Numbered from the stretch's first letter, positions 1-7,078 are shown. The stretch: DNA of 15,869 nucleotides from Patescibacteria group bacterium (GCA_003524745.1 DQGN01000028.1:20766-36634); one strand, 5' to 3'. Numbers and translations are program-made. The notes: a model not told the origin generated them from the letters alone.

Positions 1-39
1 TCCTGGATGCGTCCGCACAGCGGACTTACCTGAATGACG
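1..39. repeat. Partial GTCAT-type palindromic element at window edge
   Basis: The stretch begins TCCTGGATGC and ends CCTGAATGACG. This matches the two kinds of ends of the elements inside pheT and the exonuclease gene (GTCATCCTG at one end, a CAGAATGAC-like sequence at the other). An internal hairpin GTCCG / CGGAC is visible at about 11-24. The left terminus is probably just outside the window, so only part of the element is seen. Confidence 0.45.
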
Positions 40-172
40 ATACACAGAAATCGCATTTTCCTACTCCTTTATTTTATCTGATTCCCCTCCCCTGCGCAAC
101 ACCTAAGAACCACCAAATTATCCGCTCTGAAAAAGAATTTTTACTTAAATAGCCCGAGATGTTGTTCTAGGG

Positions 173-315
173 GTCTGCCCATTGGAGCTGGGTCGTTATG
201 AAATGAGGAAAATCTTTAAGGCGGAGCTGTTGTTTGACCCCGAGTCTATCGAGGGGGAGTTCAGCGAGAGTACTTAAAGATTTTCCCATTGAATAGACCC
301 AGCGAACTGGGCAGG
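173..315. repeat. Long nested inverted repeat, about 140 bp
   Basis: The outer arms are CTGCCCA (175-181) with TGGGCAG (308-314) and GCTGGGTC (187-194) with GACCCAGC (296-303). A second perfect 14-bp stem pairs 207-220 with 273-286 (GGAAAATCTTTAAG with its complement). Inside, CCCC (237-240) can pair with GGGG after position 251, and GCTG with CAGC. The whole folds into one rod with small internal loops, as DNA cruciform or RNA. It is followed by a 22-bp palindrome. A similar arrangement (AT-rich inverted repeat, then a GTTACTTTTC palindrome) occurs at 7267-7385, so this is probably a repeat family rather than a unique RNA gene, although a structured RNA is not excluded. Confidence 0.7.
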
Positions 316-322
316 ACTTTTG

Positions 323-344
323 GCTACTTTTCTAGAAAAGTAGC
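323..344. repeat. Perfect 22-bp palindrome
   Basis: GCTACTTTTC (323-332) is followed by TA and by GAAAAGTAGC (335-344), a perfect inverted repeat. The same design with GTTACTTTTC / GAAAAGTAAC occurs at 7363-7385, in both cases preceded by TTTTGG and by a larger inverted repeat. It is probably the end module of a repeated element. Confidence 0.75.
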
Positions 345-387
345 AAGAAAAAAGTTTTATTGATTTTACAAAATCAGGGGAATCTAT

Positions 388-426
388 ACTCCCTCCTCCC
401 CTCACCCCTCCTCCGGCAGGAGGGGA
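388..426. repeat. CT-rich hairpin element, copy 1
   Basis: CCCCTCCT (405-412) pairs with AGGAGGGG (418-425) across a CCGGC loop. The 28 bases at 388-415 match 3082-3109 with only two differences, showing a dispersed repeat. It lies immediately next to the pheT stop codon. Related hairpins occur between pheS and pheT, upstream of the exonuclease gene, and inside the exonuclease frame. Confidence 0.75.
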
Positions 427-428
427 GC

Positions 429-3026
429 TTAGCGGATATGTCCGCGGTATTTAGTCGTAATAATATTATTCACTTTGGCCGCCACCGCCTTGATTTCGGC
501 ATCGGCAAGCGTATGCGCATCTGATTGTAAAACTACCCGTAAAGTAATACTGCGTCCCCCGCCAGGCAATTCGTATACATCAATTACTTCGACCGATTGA
601 ATCAAGATAGAAGATAGTTTTATTTCATCGATCAATATGCCAGCGGAGATTTTGTCATCTAAGGCAACCGAAACATCAAATTGGGAAGCAGGGAATCGGC
701 TAATTTCTTGATATTTGATGGCAGATTGAGTTAAGCTGACAAACTTTCCTATATCAATTTCGGCGAATACCGTACCCACCGGTACATCTAACGTATCTGC
801 TAATTGCGGGTTGATCTCCGCCATTATACCGATGGCTTCTTTGTCTGCTACAATATGCAAACTATTTACATAAGCATTGTTTTGACCGGATGACAATGAC
901 ACAAATTTCAATTTAGATATATCGCGCGACAATAATTCTACTACTCCCCGTAAAATCCGGTAGGCATCTTGCTTACTTACTACCAGCATAGCCAAGGTTG
1001 TAGTCTCGATCGGCAACCCTTCGTTGTCGTGTTTATGCCTTACTGCGTCATCCTGAACTGACGAAGTATTCCTTGTTTCGTCATCCTGGCTTGCCCAGGA
1101 TCGTATAGATTGATTATGATACGATTCTGGAGTCACCTGTCCAGGGCGAGGTTCCCCAGAATGACGGTCAGCAAGTCCGGAATAACGAGAAGTTAAGAGT
1201 GAAAACACAGTGGCGATATCGAAAAACTTTAGTTCTTTGGCTTGGCTTTTGGCTGCAAACTCTAATAAATTCGGCCACAATTGGTCAATGAGATGCGTCC
1301 ATTGCTGATTTAATGGATTAGCAATTTTCAAACGCTCGTCCAATTTAATCCCGACTTTACTCCCCCACTCTTCGCCTATAAATGAATGGCTCGGTGCCTC
1401 AGAAAATCCACATTGGACTAAGAAATCCTTTAATTCGTTGATTTTAATAAGTTTTTGATTAACGGCTGGCGCCACCATTTGCGCCACCGGTAACACGGGG
1501 ACAATCTTATCTATCCCCCAAATCCGTACAATTTCTTCAGCGATATCCGCCAATTCTTTAATGTCGTGGCGCCAGACCGGAGGTGTGATGGTTAAGGTCT
1601 TGCCATTAGACTTAACATCAAAAAACAATCTCGTCATAATTTGGCCGATATCTTTGGCGGTGATATGGCTGCCTAATAATTGATTTAATTTATCTACGGC
1701 ACAAATTATCGGTGGCGGAGGAGTAAATTTAGCAGCATATTCGGCATTGCCATCAGCGATTTTCGCCTCGGGAATGATTTGAGTGATAAGATTTAACACC
1801 CGCGTCATAGCTATGTCAGCTAAAGGTGGTTGTAGCCCCCGCTCGAAGCGCATCGAGGCATCTGTCGCAAGACCAATACTCTTAGACCCTCGCCGAATGG
1901 TCACGGGATCAAAAGTAGCCACCTCGATAATAATTTCGGTAGTCAAATCAGTAACCCCGCTGGGCTCCGACCCCATTAATCCAGCCAGAGCAATCGGACC
2001 GCTACCATCAGCAATAACAGCTACTTCTGGATTTAATGCATAATTTTTTCCGTCTAAGGCCAGCATGGTTTCGCCGGATTTAGCCCGCCGCACTACAATC
2101 TGTGCTTTTTCGTCATTCTGGGGAGCCCCTGAGGCGACTCCAGAATCTAATATACGATCCTGGACGATGCCAGGATGACGAAGCAATGAAACCTTTGTCA
2201 ATTTATTCGCATCAAAAGCGTGGACTGGTTGACCTAACTCTAACATCACAAAATTAGAAATATCCACGATGTTATTAATCGGCCTCACTCCACTACTAAT
2301 TAATTTGTTTTGCAGCCAATCTGGCGATTCTTTAACCTCGATATGGCTCACGTAGCGAGTCAAATATTTTGGACAAATTTTGGGGTCGGGCATCTCGACT
2401 TGCACATAAGCCGCTGTCTTAATACTTGGGTCTGGTTTATACGACCACGATTTAGCCTGATCAGAAAAATCTTTACCCAAAACGGCTGCAATTTCTCTGG
2501 CAATTCCAATATAAGACAAATGGTCTGGCCGGTTGGATAACACTTTTAGGTCAATGATGGTATCGCTCGGTACTTCTAAATATTCCTGTACCGGCCGACC
2601 CACCGAAGCTTTTTTGTCTAATACTAAAATGCCATCGGATTTCTTCTCTAACCCTAATTCCGCTCCACTGCAAATCATGCCGGTTGATTCCACGCCTCGA
2701 ATAACGGCCGCTTTCATTTCTCCACCCGGCAACTTGGCCCCTACTAAAGCCAAGGGCACCTTTTGCCCGATCGCGATATTGTTAGCCCCGCAAACCACGG
2801 TTACTTTTCTGCCGAGGCCCACGTCTAATACCACCAAGTGTAATTTATCGGCGTTGGGGTGATTATTAATTTCTAAGATCTCTGCCACAATCACACCATT
2901 ATAACCACTATCAGAATTGCTCGTAGTTTCTACTTCGGTGATATGGGTATTAATCAAATTTGAGAGCTCTTCGGGGCTTTCTTTAAATTCGACTAATTCT
3001 TTGAGCCAGTTGTACGAGAATTTCAT
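429..3026 (-). CDS. pheT: Phenylalanyl-tRNA synthetase beta subunit
   Basis: This is the large subunit of the cytoplasmic alpha2beta2 enzyme that charges tRNA-Phe; it binds the tRNA and edits mischarged Tyr. The 865 residues start MKFSYNWLKELV, as in the family. An EMAP-type tRNA-binding domain (about 39-150, with NHPNADKL and VVCGANN) is followed by the B3/B4 editing domain (about 200-400, with GQPVHAFD and ALAGLMG), a B5 domain (about 430-500), the catalytic-like core, and a C-terminal anticodon-binding FDX-ACB domain (about 770-865, SRFPASQFDVSVALD). Two segments have no counterpart in the family, residues about 277-307 and 610-671; both are encoded by palindromic repeat elements read in frame. 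Removing them gives close to the usual length of about 780-800, so the gene is likely functional. It lies 105 bp downstream of pheS; no strong SD is seen. Confidence 0.97.
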   Translation of the reverse strand: MKFSYNWLKELVEFKESPEELSNLINTHITEVETTSNSDSGYNGVIVAEILEINNHPNADKLHLVVLDVGLGRKVTVVCGANNIAIGQKVPLALVGAKLPGGEMKAAVIRGVESTGMICSGAELGLEKKSDGILVLDKKASVGRPVQEYLEVPSDTIIDLKVLSNRPDHLSYIGIAREIAAVLGKDFSDQAKSWSYKPDPSIKTAAYVQVEMPDPKICPKYLTRYVSHIEVKESPDWLQNKLISSGVRPINNIVDISNFVMLELGQPVHAFDANKLTKVSLLRHPGIVQDRILDSGVASGAPQNDEKAQIVVRRAKSGETMLALDGKNYALNPEVAVIADGSGPIALAGLMGSEPSGVTDLTTEIIIEVATFDPVTIRRGSKSIGLATDASMRFERGLQPPLADIAMTRVLNLITQIIPEAKIADGNAEYAAKFTPPPPIICAVDKLNQLLGSHITAKDIGQIMTRLFFDVKSNGKTLTITPPVWRHDIKELADIAEEIVRIWGIDKIVPVLPVAQMVAPAVNQKLIKINELKDFLVQCGFSEAPSHSFIGEEWGSKVGIKLDERLKIANPLNQQWTHLIDQLWPNLLEFAAKSQAKELKFFDIATVFSLLTSRYSGLADRHSGEPRPGQVTPESYHNQSIRSWASQDDETRNTSSVQDDAVRHKHDNEGLPIETTTLAMLVVSKQDAYRILRGVVELLSRDISKLKFVSLSSGQNNAYVNSLHIVADKEAIGIMAEINPQLADTLDVPVGTVFAEIDIGKFVSLTQSAIKYQEISRFPASQFDVSVALDDKISAGILIDEIKLSSILIQSVEVIDVYELPGGGRSITLRVVLQSDAHTLADAEIKAVAAKVNNIITTKYRGHIR
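1046..1066. repeat. Short GTCAT-type element end inside pheT
   Basis: CGTCATCCTGAACTGACG sits 33 bp before the larger element at 1079-1166. Its first 14 bases equal the end of the intergenic element at 9587-9682 (read on the other strand). It looks like a decayed or nested copy of the same family. Together with its neighbour it accounts for the extra residues 610-671 of the PheT protein. Confidence 0.6.
1079..1166. repeat. In-frame palindromic element within pheT, copy A1
   Basis: The 88-bp element has ends CGTCATCCTGG and CCCCAGAATGACG, which are imperfect inverted repeats, with two internal hairpins (CCTGGcttgCCCAGG; ATTCTGG ... CCCCAGAAT). It shares blocks CCAGGATCGTAT, ATTCTGGAGTC and CCCCAGAATGACG with the element at 2111-2180, but in the opposite orientation. 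Read by pheT it encodes RHSGEPRPGQ...ASQDDE without a stop. It sits between the PheT segments FFDIATVFS and PIETTTLAML, which are close together in normal PheT. Confidence 0.85.
2111..2180. repeat. In-frame palindromic element within pheT, copy A2
   Basis: The 70-bp element starts CGTCATTCTGGGG and ends CCAGGATGACG. Its reverse complement aligns with 1079-1166 along both ends and through the middle, with an internal deletion. It encodes PheT residues about 283-306 (RHPGIVQDRI...PQNDE). It lies in the B3/B4 domain, in the turn between HAFDANKLT and QIVVRRAKSGE, where ordinary PheT has only one or two residues. Confidence 0.87.
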
Positions 3027-3034
3027 GTGTCTTC

Positions 3035-3119
3035 TTCTCCCCTTACAGAGGGGAGAAAAGTGAGGGGAGTGTATAATTTAAACTCCCTCCTCCCCTAGCC
3101 CCTCCTCCGAGAGGAGGGG
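3035..3119. repeat. CT-rich multi-hairpin element between pheS and pheT
   Basis: Three hairpins stand in a row. TTCTCCCCT (3035-3043) pairs with AGGGGAGAA (3049-3057). GAGGGGAGT (3062-3070) pairs with ACTCCCTC (3082-3089) with one bulge. CCCCTCCT (3099-3106) pairs with AGGAGGGG (3112-3119). The element fills nearly all of the pheS-pheT spacer and reaches to within about 10 bases of the pheT start codon, so in the transcript it could affect pheT translation or trim the mRNA. It belongs to the same family as 388-426. Confidence 0.8.
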
Positions 3120-3131
3120 AAGTTAATGCCG

Positions 3132-4160
3132 CTAAAACTGTTTAATAAATCTCATGTCTCCGTTTAAAAATAATCTAATATCGGTGATGCCATATTTTAG
3201 CATAGTGAGTCGTTCAATGCCGGCGCCAAAAGCAAACCCGCTATAAACTTCTGGGTCGATGCCCACATTGCGTAAAACTTGCGGGTGAACCATCCCGGCT
3301 CCCATCAATTCTAACCAGCCTTTATGTGAACAGCTTTTGCAGCCTTTGCCCTCGCAGAGCCCACAGGAGACATCTACTTCAAAACTTGGTTCTGTAAAGG
3401 GGAAAAAGCTTGGACGCAAGCGAATATTGCGCTCTTCGCCTAATATTCGGCGAACAAAATGCAACACAGTAGCTTTAAGATGCGCTACATTAATCTCTTT
3501 ATCGATCATTAATCCTTCGATTTGCGAGAACACCGCCGAATGCGTAGCATCTTCTGCCTCGTACCTAAAAGCCCGCCCGGGAGCGATGATCCGAATAGGC
3601 GGCTGATGCGCTAACATAAACCTGATCTGCACCGGCGAGGTATGAGTACGCAAAAGCGTGTTGTCATTGCCGTCTTTAACCTGTTTGAGCCAGAAAGTAT
3701 CCCATTGATCCCGAGCCGGATGATTTGCCGGAATATTCAATAAATCAAAATTATTGCTCTCGGTTTCTGCTTCGGGACCTTCGGCTACTTCGAATCCTAA
3801 TTCCTTAAAAATATCCACCAATTCCCTGTTTATGTAAGTGAGCGGGCTTAAGTGCCCAATTTCTGGTCGTATCCCTGGCAAAGTTACATCCCGCGATAAA
3901 GCTAATTTTTGTTTAACCAACCCCAATTCGGCGCGCTTTTTTGCTACCAGTTCAGCAATGGTTTGCTTAGCTTCGTTCAATAACATCCCTGCCGTTTTGC
4001 GCTCCTCGGGCGACAATCCACTTAAATTACTCATCAACTCTGCTAATTGTGATTTTCTACCTAAAAACTTGGCTTCAGCCAATTGCAAGGCCAATTCGTC
4101 CGCACAAAGGGCTATGGCGCTTTCGGCTGTTTCTAAAATTTTCTTAATCTGTTCGCCCAC
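3132..4160 (-). CDS. pheS: Phenylalanyl-tRNA synthetase alpha subunit
   Basis: This is the catalytic class II subunit that activates Phe and transfers it to tRNA-Phe with PheT. The 342 residues match the usual length (about 330-345). An N-terminal coiled-coil tRNA-binding arm (1-90) is followed by the catalytic domain: motif 2 region FRYEAEDATHSAVFSQIEG (198-216) and motif 3 GFAFGAGIERLTML (308-321), ending with DMRFIKQF as in the family. An extra cysteine cluster C266, C269, C274, C277 (CGLCEGKGCKSC) lies where E. coli PheS has a short loop; it may bind zinc. The start is GTG at 4160, whose G is also the last base of the upstream gene's TAG stop (TAGTG), implying translational coupling. pheT follows after a repeat-filled spacer. 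Confidence 0.97.
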   Translation of the reverse strand: MGEQIKKILETAESAIALCADELALQLAEAKFLGRKSQLAELMSNLSGLSPEERKTAGMLLNEAKQTIAELVAKKRAELGLVKQKLALSRDVTLPGIRPEIGHLSPLTYINRELVDIFKELGFEVAEGPEAETESNNFDLLNIPANHPARDQWDTFWLKQVKDGNDNTLLRTHTSPVQIRFMLAHQPPIRIIAPGRAFRYEAEDATHSAVFSQIEGLMIDKEINVAHLKATVLHFVRRILGEERNIRLRPSFFPFTEPSFEVDVSCGLCEGKGCKSCSHKGWLELMGAGMVHPQVLRNVGIDPEVYSGFAFGAGIERLTMLKYGITDIRLFLNGDMRFIKQF

Positions 4161-4531
4161 TAATTTCTAAAATATAAACTTAATATAACCGCGAGTACCA
4201 CTACGATTAGCCCGTTCCACCACGCCAAAATATGAATGGTTTGTAGGAAGAATAACACCGTTAGCGCTCCACTACCGATGATACCTAATTTTAGGGCTGA
4301 TGAAAACATACCAGAAAAATCCACCCATCCCCGTTTCAGGTAATATATGTACAACAAAGTAGTAAGCACCCCACCCCAAAAAATAAGAAATCCGGCAAAT
4401 AACAGCATAAAAATCACCCAATGCGAGGTGTAGGGATCGAACTCCCAAATAATTATCCAAAAAGCTATCGCAGCAATAACTGATGCCACCCAGATTCCCC
4501 ACAAATGTTTGACTAATGGCACCCCTCCCAT
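4160..4531 (-). CDS. Small four-helix membrane protein of unknown function
   Basis: This 123-residue protein is not recognised as a named family. It is almost entirely hydrophobic, with about four membrane segments: roughly 9-29, 38-61, 79-97 and 101-119. A short loop EFDPYTSHW lies between the first two, and a basic turn YLKRGWVDFSG between the second and third. The fourth helix is followed only by a short SLYFRN tail. The gene starts 28 bp after the exonuclease stop codon, and its TAG stop overlaps the GTG start of pheS by one base, so it is very probably made and translated together with pheS. No direct link to Phe-tRNA synthesis is evident from the sequence. The ATG at 4531 has no good SD. 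Confidence 0.8.
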   Translation of the reverse strand: MGGVPLVKHLWGIWVASVIAAIAFWIIIWEFDPYTSHWVIFMLLFAGFLIFWGGVLTTLLYIYYLKRGWVDFSGMFSSALKLGIIGSGALTVLFFLQTIHILAWWNGLIVVVLAVILSLYFRN

Positions 4532-4558
4532 AGATTCATTTTAGCATTTAGGCTTTGA

Positions 4559-7078
4559 CTAAACCTCTCGAACGGAAAAACCGGTTAGAGAAGACAGGAT
4601 AGGGCTGGCCCAATCAGCATTAATGAGGCGGCTGTCTAATATCCAGAATTCGCTGGTTTTGTCATGAAGTTCCGCTAACGATTGCTTGAATTTAAGCGTA
4701 GCCCGGGGCAAAGAATAATCAGTAAAATCATTTTTTAGTTTAGTGGTGGCCAGCACTTGTCCTAATGTGCCGGGCGGATCGAAAGGCAGGGTCAAGAAAA
4801 TCACTCGCTGCAAACAATTAACCGATTTAGCATATTTAAATAAGTTGCTATTGCTCACCAATAAAGCAAAGTTCGGTTTGGCAGATAATTTACTCTCTAA
4901 AATTTCGGAGTTGCCAGCTACATTGTAACTAATTAAATCGACTCCAGATATTTTTTGATAGTACTTCTCAAAAAAGATACCGACTTGGGCATTATTAGAA
5001 AATACTACCATTACTTTTTCGTCCGGGCGTAGATTTTGGCGTAGATAATCAAAAACCTTATCCTCGTAATCAGGAGATTTGCGATCGGGCAGAGTTTTGA
5101 CGATAGTGATAGGCTTTTTACCGGCGTCATCCCGCGTGTCTACTGTTTCGTCATCCCCACCTACCCTCCCCTTGGCAGGGGAGGAACTAACCTGCTGACC
5201 TGCCTGCCCCGCGAATGCTGGGGCTAACCCGCTAACTGCAACTGATTCGCCAAAAACATTGGTCATAAAATCCCCTGCCCCGCTGACTAATAAATTATTG
5301 CTGGCTACAACCACTTTGGCTTCTTTCAACTCTTGCCAAACATTAGCAATGGGGAATTTTACTATATATAAAGTTACTCGATCTAAGTAACCTTCCAGGT
5401 AAATTTTATATTCGGTTTTGCCCGACAACGCCTGTAGATATTCTAATAGTTTTTGCGTATGCTCAATTTGCCGAGCATTAGCCTCGGTATTATTAGTGGG
5501 AGCCGATTTAACTTTTTCCAAAAACTTTTCCAGCGTGGCAGCAGCTTGATCGGCATACTGGGCTACTTCTTTGCCAGATTTTTGAGTAGTCAGCCAATCG
5601 TTAATTAGGCTGGTTTTATCTCCTCCAGCAGTCTGCCATAACTGCTCGACGGCTGCCCACAAATTATTAATTTGCGTCCCAAAATTATTCAGCAACTTAA
5701 ACATGTCATCACCAACCTTGTTGTCTGTAATAAAGTCATGCACATAGTCGCGCCGGCTTGCCACCGCCGCGTGCAAATATAGGGCAGTAAAAATTCTCAC
5801 CGATTTGAATAATGTCCAGTCAGTAAATTCCAACCATTGCGGGAGATAAATAGTGCGCTCTTTCAATAAATCAGGGTTATGCTCCAACATTTCCCACAAA
5901 GTCGAAAAATTCATTACTGCCCGATCGGGCAGTTTATCTACGGTATAACGGAAGGGGGCTAATTTTTGTTCCCATAAATAATATTCGTCTTTGGTCAAAT
6001 AGAGCCCGTTCGGATTAAATGGAGTAGCCGGGTATCCAGTCAGAAAAACTTTGATCAATAGTCTCACTTCGGTCGATTTGAGTTGGGGCTTAGTTAACAG
6101 AAAGTCCAGACGATCGGCTGCCAATTGCACCGACGCCCCAAACTGCTGAGTTAATTGGGTCAGCGACCAATCTGTTTGATTAAAGGCAGCATTGGATACC
6201 ACCAAAATGCCTGTTTTATCTTCACTTGCTAAAGCAATATTGGCTGGGATTTGGAGAGTATTCGGAGGTAATTCATAAAGATTAAAACCGATTTTGATTT
6301 CGCCGAGAATTGTTTCTTTCCCGTCATCCTGCAAAGTCCGCCATAGCCTTTTGGCGACGGTGGAGACCGACTGGCCGAAAGCCAAGTTCGCCTGCCTTGC
6401 CGGTAGGCAGGGATTCAGGATCTGTTTTTGTTTATTTTCTTGTCTGGATTCCGGGTCAAGCCCGGAATGACGGAAAGAAGACGGAGATTGCCAAGAACTA
6501 TTTTCATCAAATACCCAAGACCATTCCCAATCCGATTTAGCTAAAACCGCTCGGACATTTTTTAGGACCGGGGATGGAAGTTGTTGCACATAGCCGATTA
6601 ACACATTTAATAAATCTGTGGTCGCTAAAACATCATCCATCGCCCGATGACTGGGTTGAGCAGGTAACTGAAAATATTGGGCCAAAAATTGCATACTATG
6701 GTAGGGCAATTTCGGGAGGATGGTGATAACTAAATCTAAAGTATCCAAACTATGCCCGACTGGATCGATACCATTGGCTTTTAGAAAATCTAAATCGAAA
6801 CTAATGTTGTGGCCTGTGATCGGCAAATCCCCCACGAACTCTAAAAGCTTGGGCTTAATTTCGGAGATATCCGGCGCGTCTACCAAATCTTCTGGTTTAA
6901 TGCCAGTCAAAACTGACACCGTGGTATTGAGTGGGGTTTTAACGGGTTTGACGAAAGTTCTGAACCGATCGGTAATACGCCCGTCGACTACCCTCGCAGC
7001 AGCAATCTCGATCAGACTATCTTCTCGCGCGTTTACCCCTGTTGTTTCCGTGTCTAAAACTATGATTTCCTTAGTCAT
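4559..7078 (-). CDS. DEDDh 3'-5' exonuclease fused to a degenerate DinG-type helicase region
   Basis: Residues 1-165 (numbered from the ATG at 7078) are a DnaQ-like DEDDh exonuclease: VLDTETTG with D9 and E11, HNISFDLDF with D95, and SHRAMDDVLAT with H144 and D149, all catalytic positions present. The rest of the 839 residues follows the order of Gram-positive DinG (exonuclease plus XPD-like helicase). The ending RVIFLTLPFDPPG ... YSLPRATLKFKQ ... WILDSRL matches the DinG C-terminal helicase domain. However, no Walker A GKT, no DEAH box and no QxxGRxxR motif VI is visible (the last reads KQSLAELHDKT). I infer active exonuclease, inactive helicase. Two extra segments (about 203-253 and 617-653) come from repeat elements. 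The start at 7078 is chosen because the family begins just before IVLDTETTG; an in-frame extension to 7153 runs into repeat sequence. Confidence 0.85.
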   Translation of the reverse strand: MTKEIIVLDTETTGVNAREDSLIEIAAARVVDGRITDRFRTFVKPVKTPLNTTVSVLTGIKPEDLVDAPDISEIKPKLLEFVGDLPITGHNISFDLDFLKANGIDPVGHSLDTLDLVITILPKLPYHSMQFLAQYFQLPAQPSHRAMDDVLATTDLLNVLIGYVQQLPSPVLKNVRAVLAKSDWEWSWVFDENSSWQSPSSFRHSGLDPESRQENKQKQILNPCLPARQANLAFGQSVSTVAKRLWRTLQDDGKETILGEIKIGFNLYELPPNTLQIPANIALASEDKTGILVVSNAAFNQTDWSLTQLTQQFGASVQLAADRLDFLLTKPQLKSTEVRLLIKVFLTGYPATPFNPNGLYLTKDEYYLWEQKLAPFRYTVDKLPDRAVMNFSTLWEMLEHNPDLLKERTIYLPQWLEFTDWTLFKSVRIFTALYLHAAVASRRDYVHDFITDNKVGDDMFKLLNNFGTQINNLWAAVEQLWQTAGGDKTSLINDWLTTQKSGKEVAQYADQAAATLEKFLEKVKSAPTNNTEANARQIEHTQKLLEYLQALSGKTEYKIYLEGYLDRVTLYIVKFPIANVWQELKEAKVVVASNNLLVSGAGDFMTNVFGESVAVSGLAPAFAGQAGQQVSSSPAKGRVGGDDETVDTRDDAGKKPITIVKTLPDRKSPDYEDKVFDYLRQNLRPDEKVMVVFSNNAQVGIFFEKYYQKISGVDLISYNVAGNSEILESKLSAKPNFALLVSNSNLFKYAKSVNCLQRVIFLTLPFDPPGTLGQVLATTKLKNDFTDYSLPRATLKFKQSLAELHDKTSEFWILDSRLINADWASPILSSLTGFSVREV
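5122..5230. repeat. Composite repeat insertion within the exonuclease/DinG-like gene (E2)
   Basis: Two GTCATCC starts (near 5126 and 5149) are followed by the CT-rich hairpin CCTCCCCT (5165-5172) / AGGGGAGG (5177-5184) and by a CCTGCCTGCCCC stretch resembling the one at 7213-7223. The segment encodes a low-complexity stretch (residues about 617-653; includes QQVSSSPAKGRVGGDDE). It lies between two segments aligned to DinG, and no stop codon arises. It appears to combine two or three repeat families. Confidence 0.7.
6322..6472. repeat. Composite palindromic insertion within the exonuclease/DinG-like gene (E1)
   Basis: The 151-bp stretch begins CGTCATCCTGC and ends GGAATGACG. Internal parts are the hairpin CCTGCCT (6391-6397) / AGGCAGG (6405-6411) and the hairpin TTCCGGG-TCAAG-CCCGGAA near the right end. 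It encodes residues about 203-253, beginning RHSGLDPESRQ and containing NPCLPARQA. RHSGLDPES-type peptides are a well-known hallmark of such repeats when translated. It follows the exonuclease domain by about 35 residues, so it probably sits in a linker. Confidence 0.85.

Larger units (their letters stand above)
1..428. other. Gene-free region packed with inverted repeats
   Basis: No convincing open frame is present. The stretch holds the right end of a GTCAT-type palindromic element (about 1-39, ending CCTGAATGACG), a long nested inverted repeat (about 173-315), a 22-bp perfect palindrome (323-344), a small hairpin (361-376, TGATTTT paired with AAAATCA) and a CT-rich hairpin element (388-426). 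It lies downstream of the pheT stop codon, so it would be the 3' region of that transcript. No poly-U intrinsic terminator following the pheT stop was seen, but the CT-rich hairpin directly after the stop could slow or end transcription. Confidence 0.7.

Noticed and set aside
173..315. 6S RNA, SRP RNA, tmRNA or RNase P RNA
   Set aside because: The rod shape suggested a known RNA, but none of the conserved loops or core motifs of these families could be recognised, and a similar layout recurs at 7267-7385.
429..3026. pheT as a pseudogene because of foreign inserts
   Set aside because: The frame is uninterrupted, all domains are present in order, and both inserts sit between conserved segments without frameshift.
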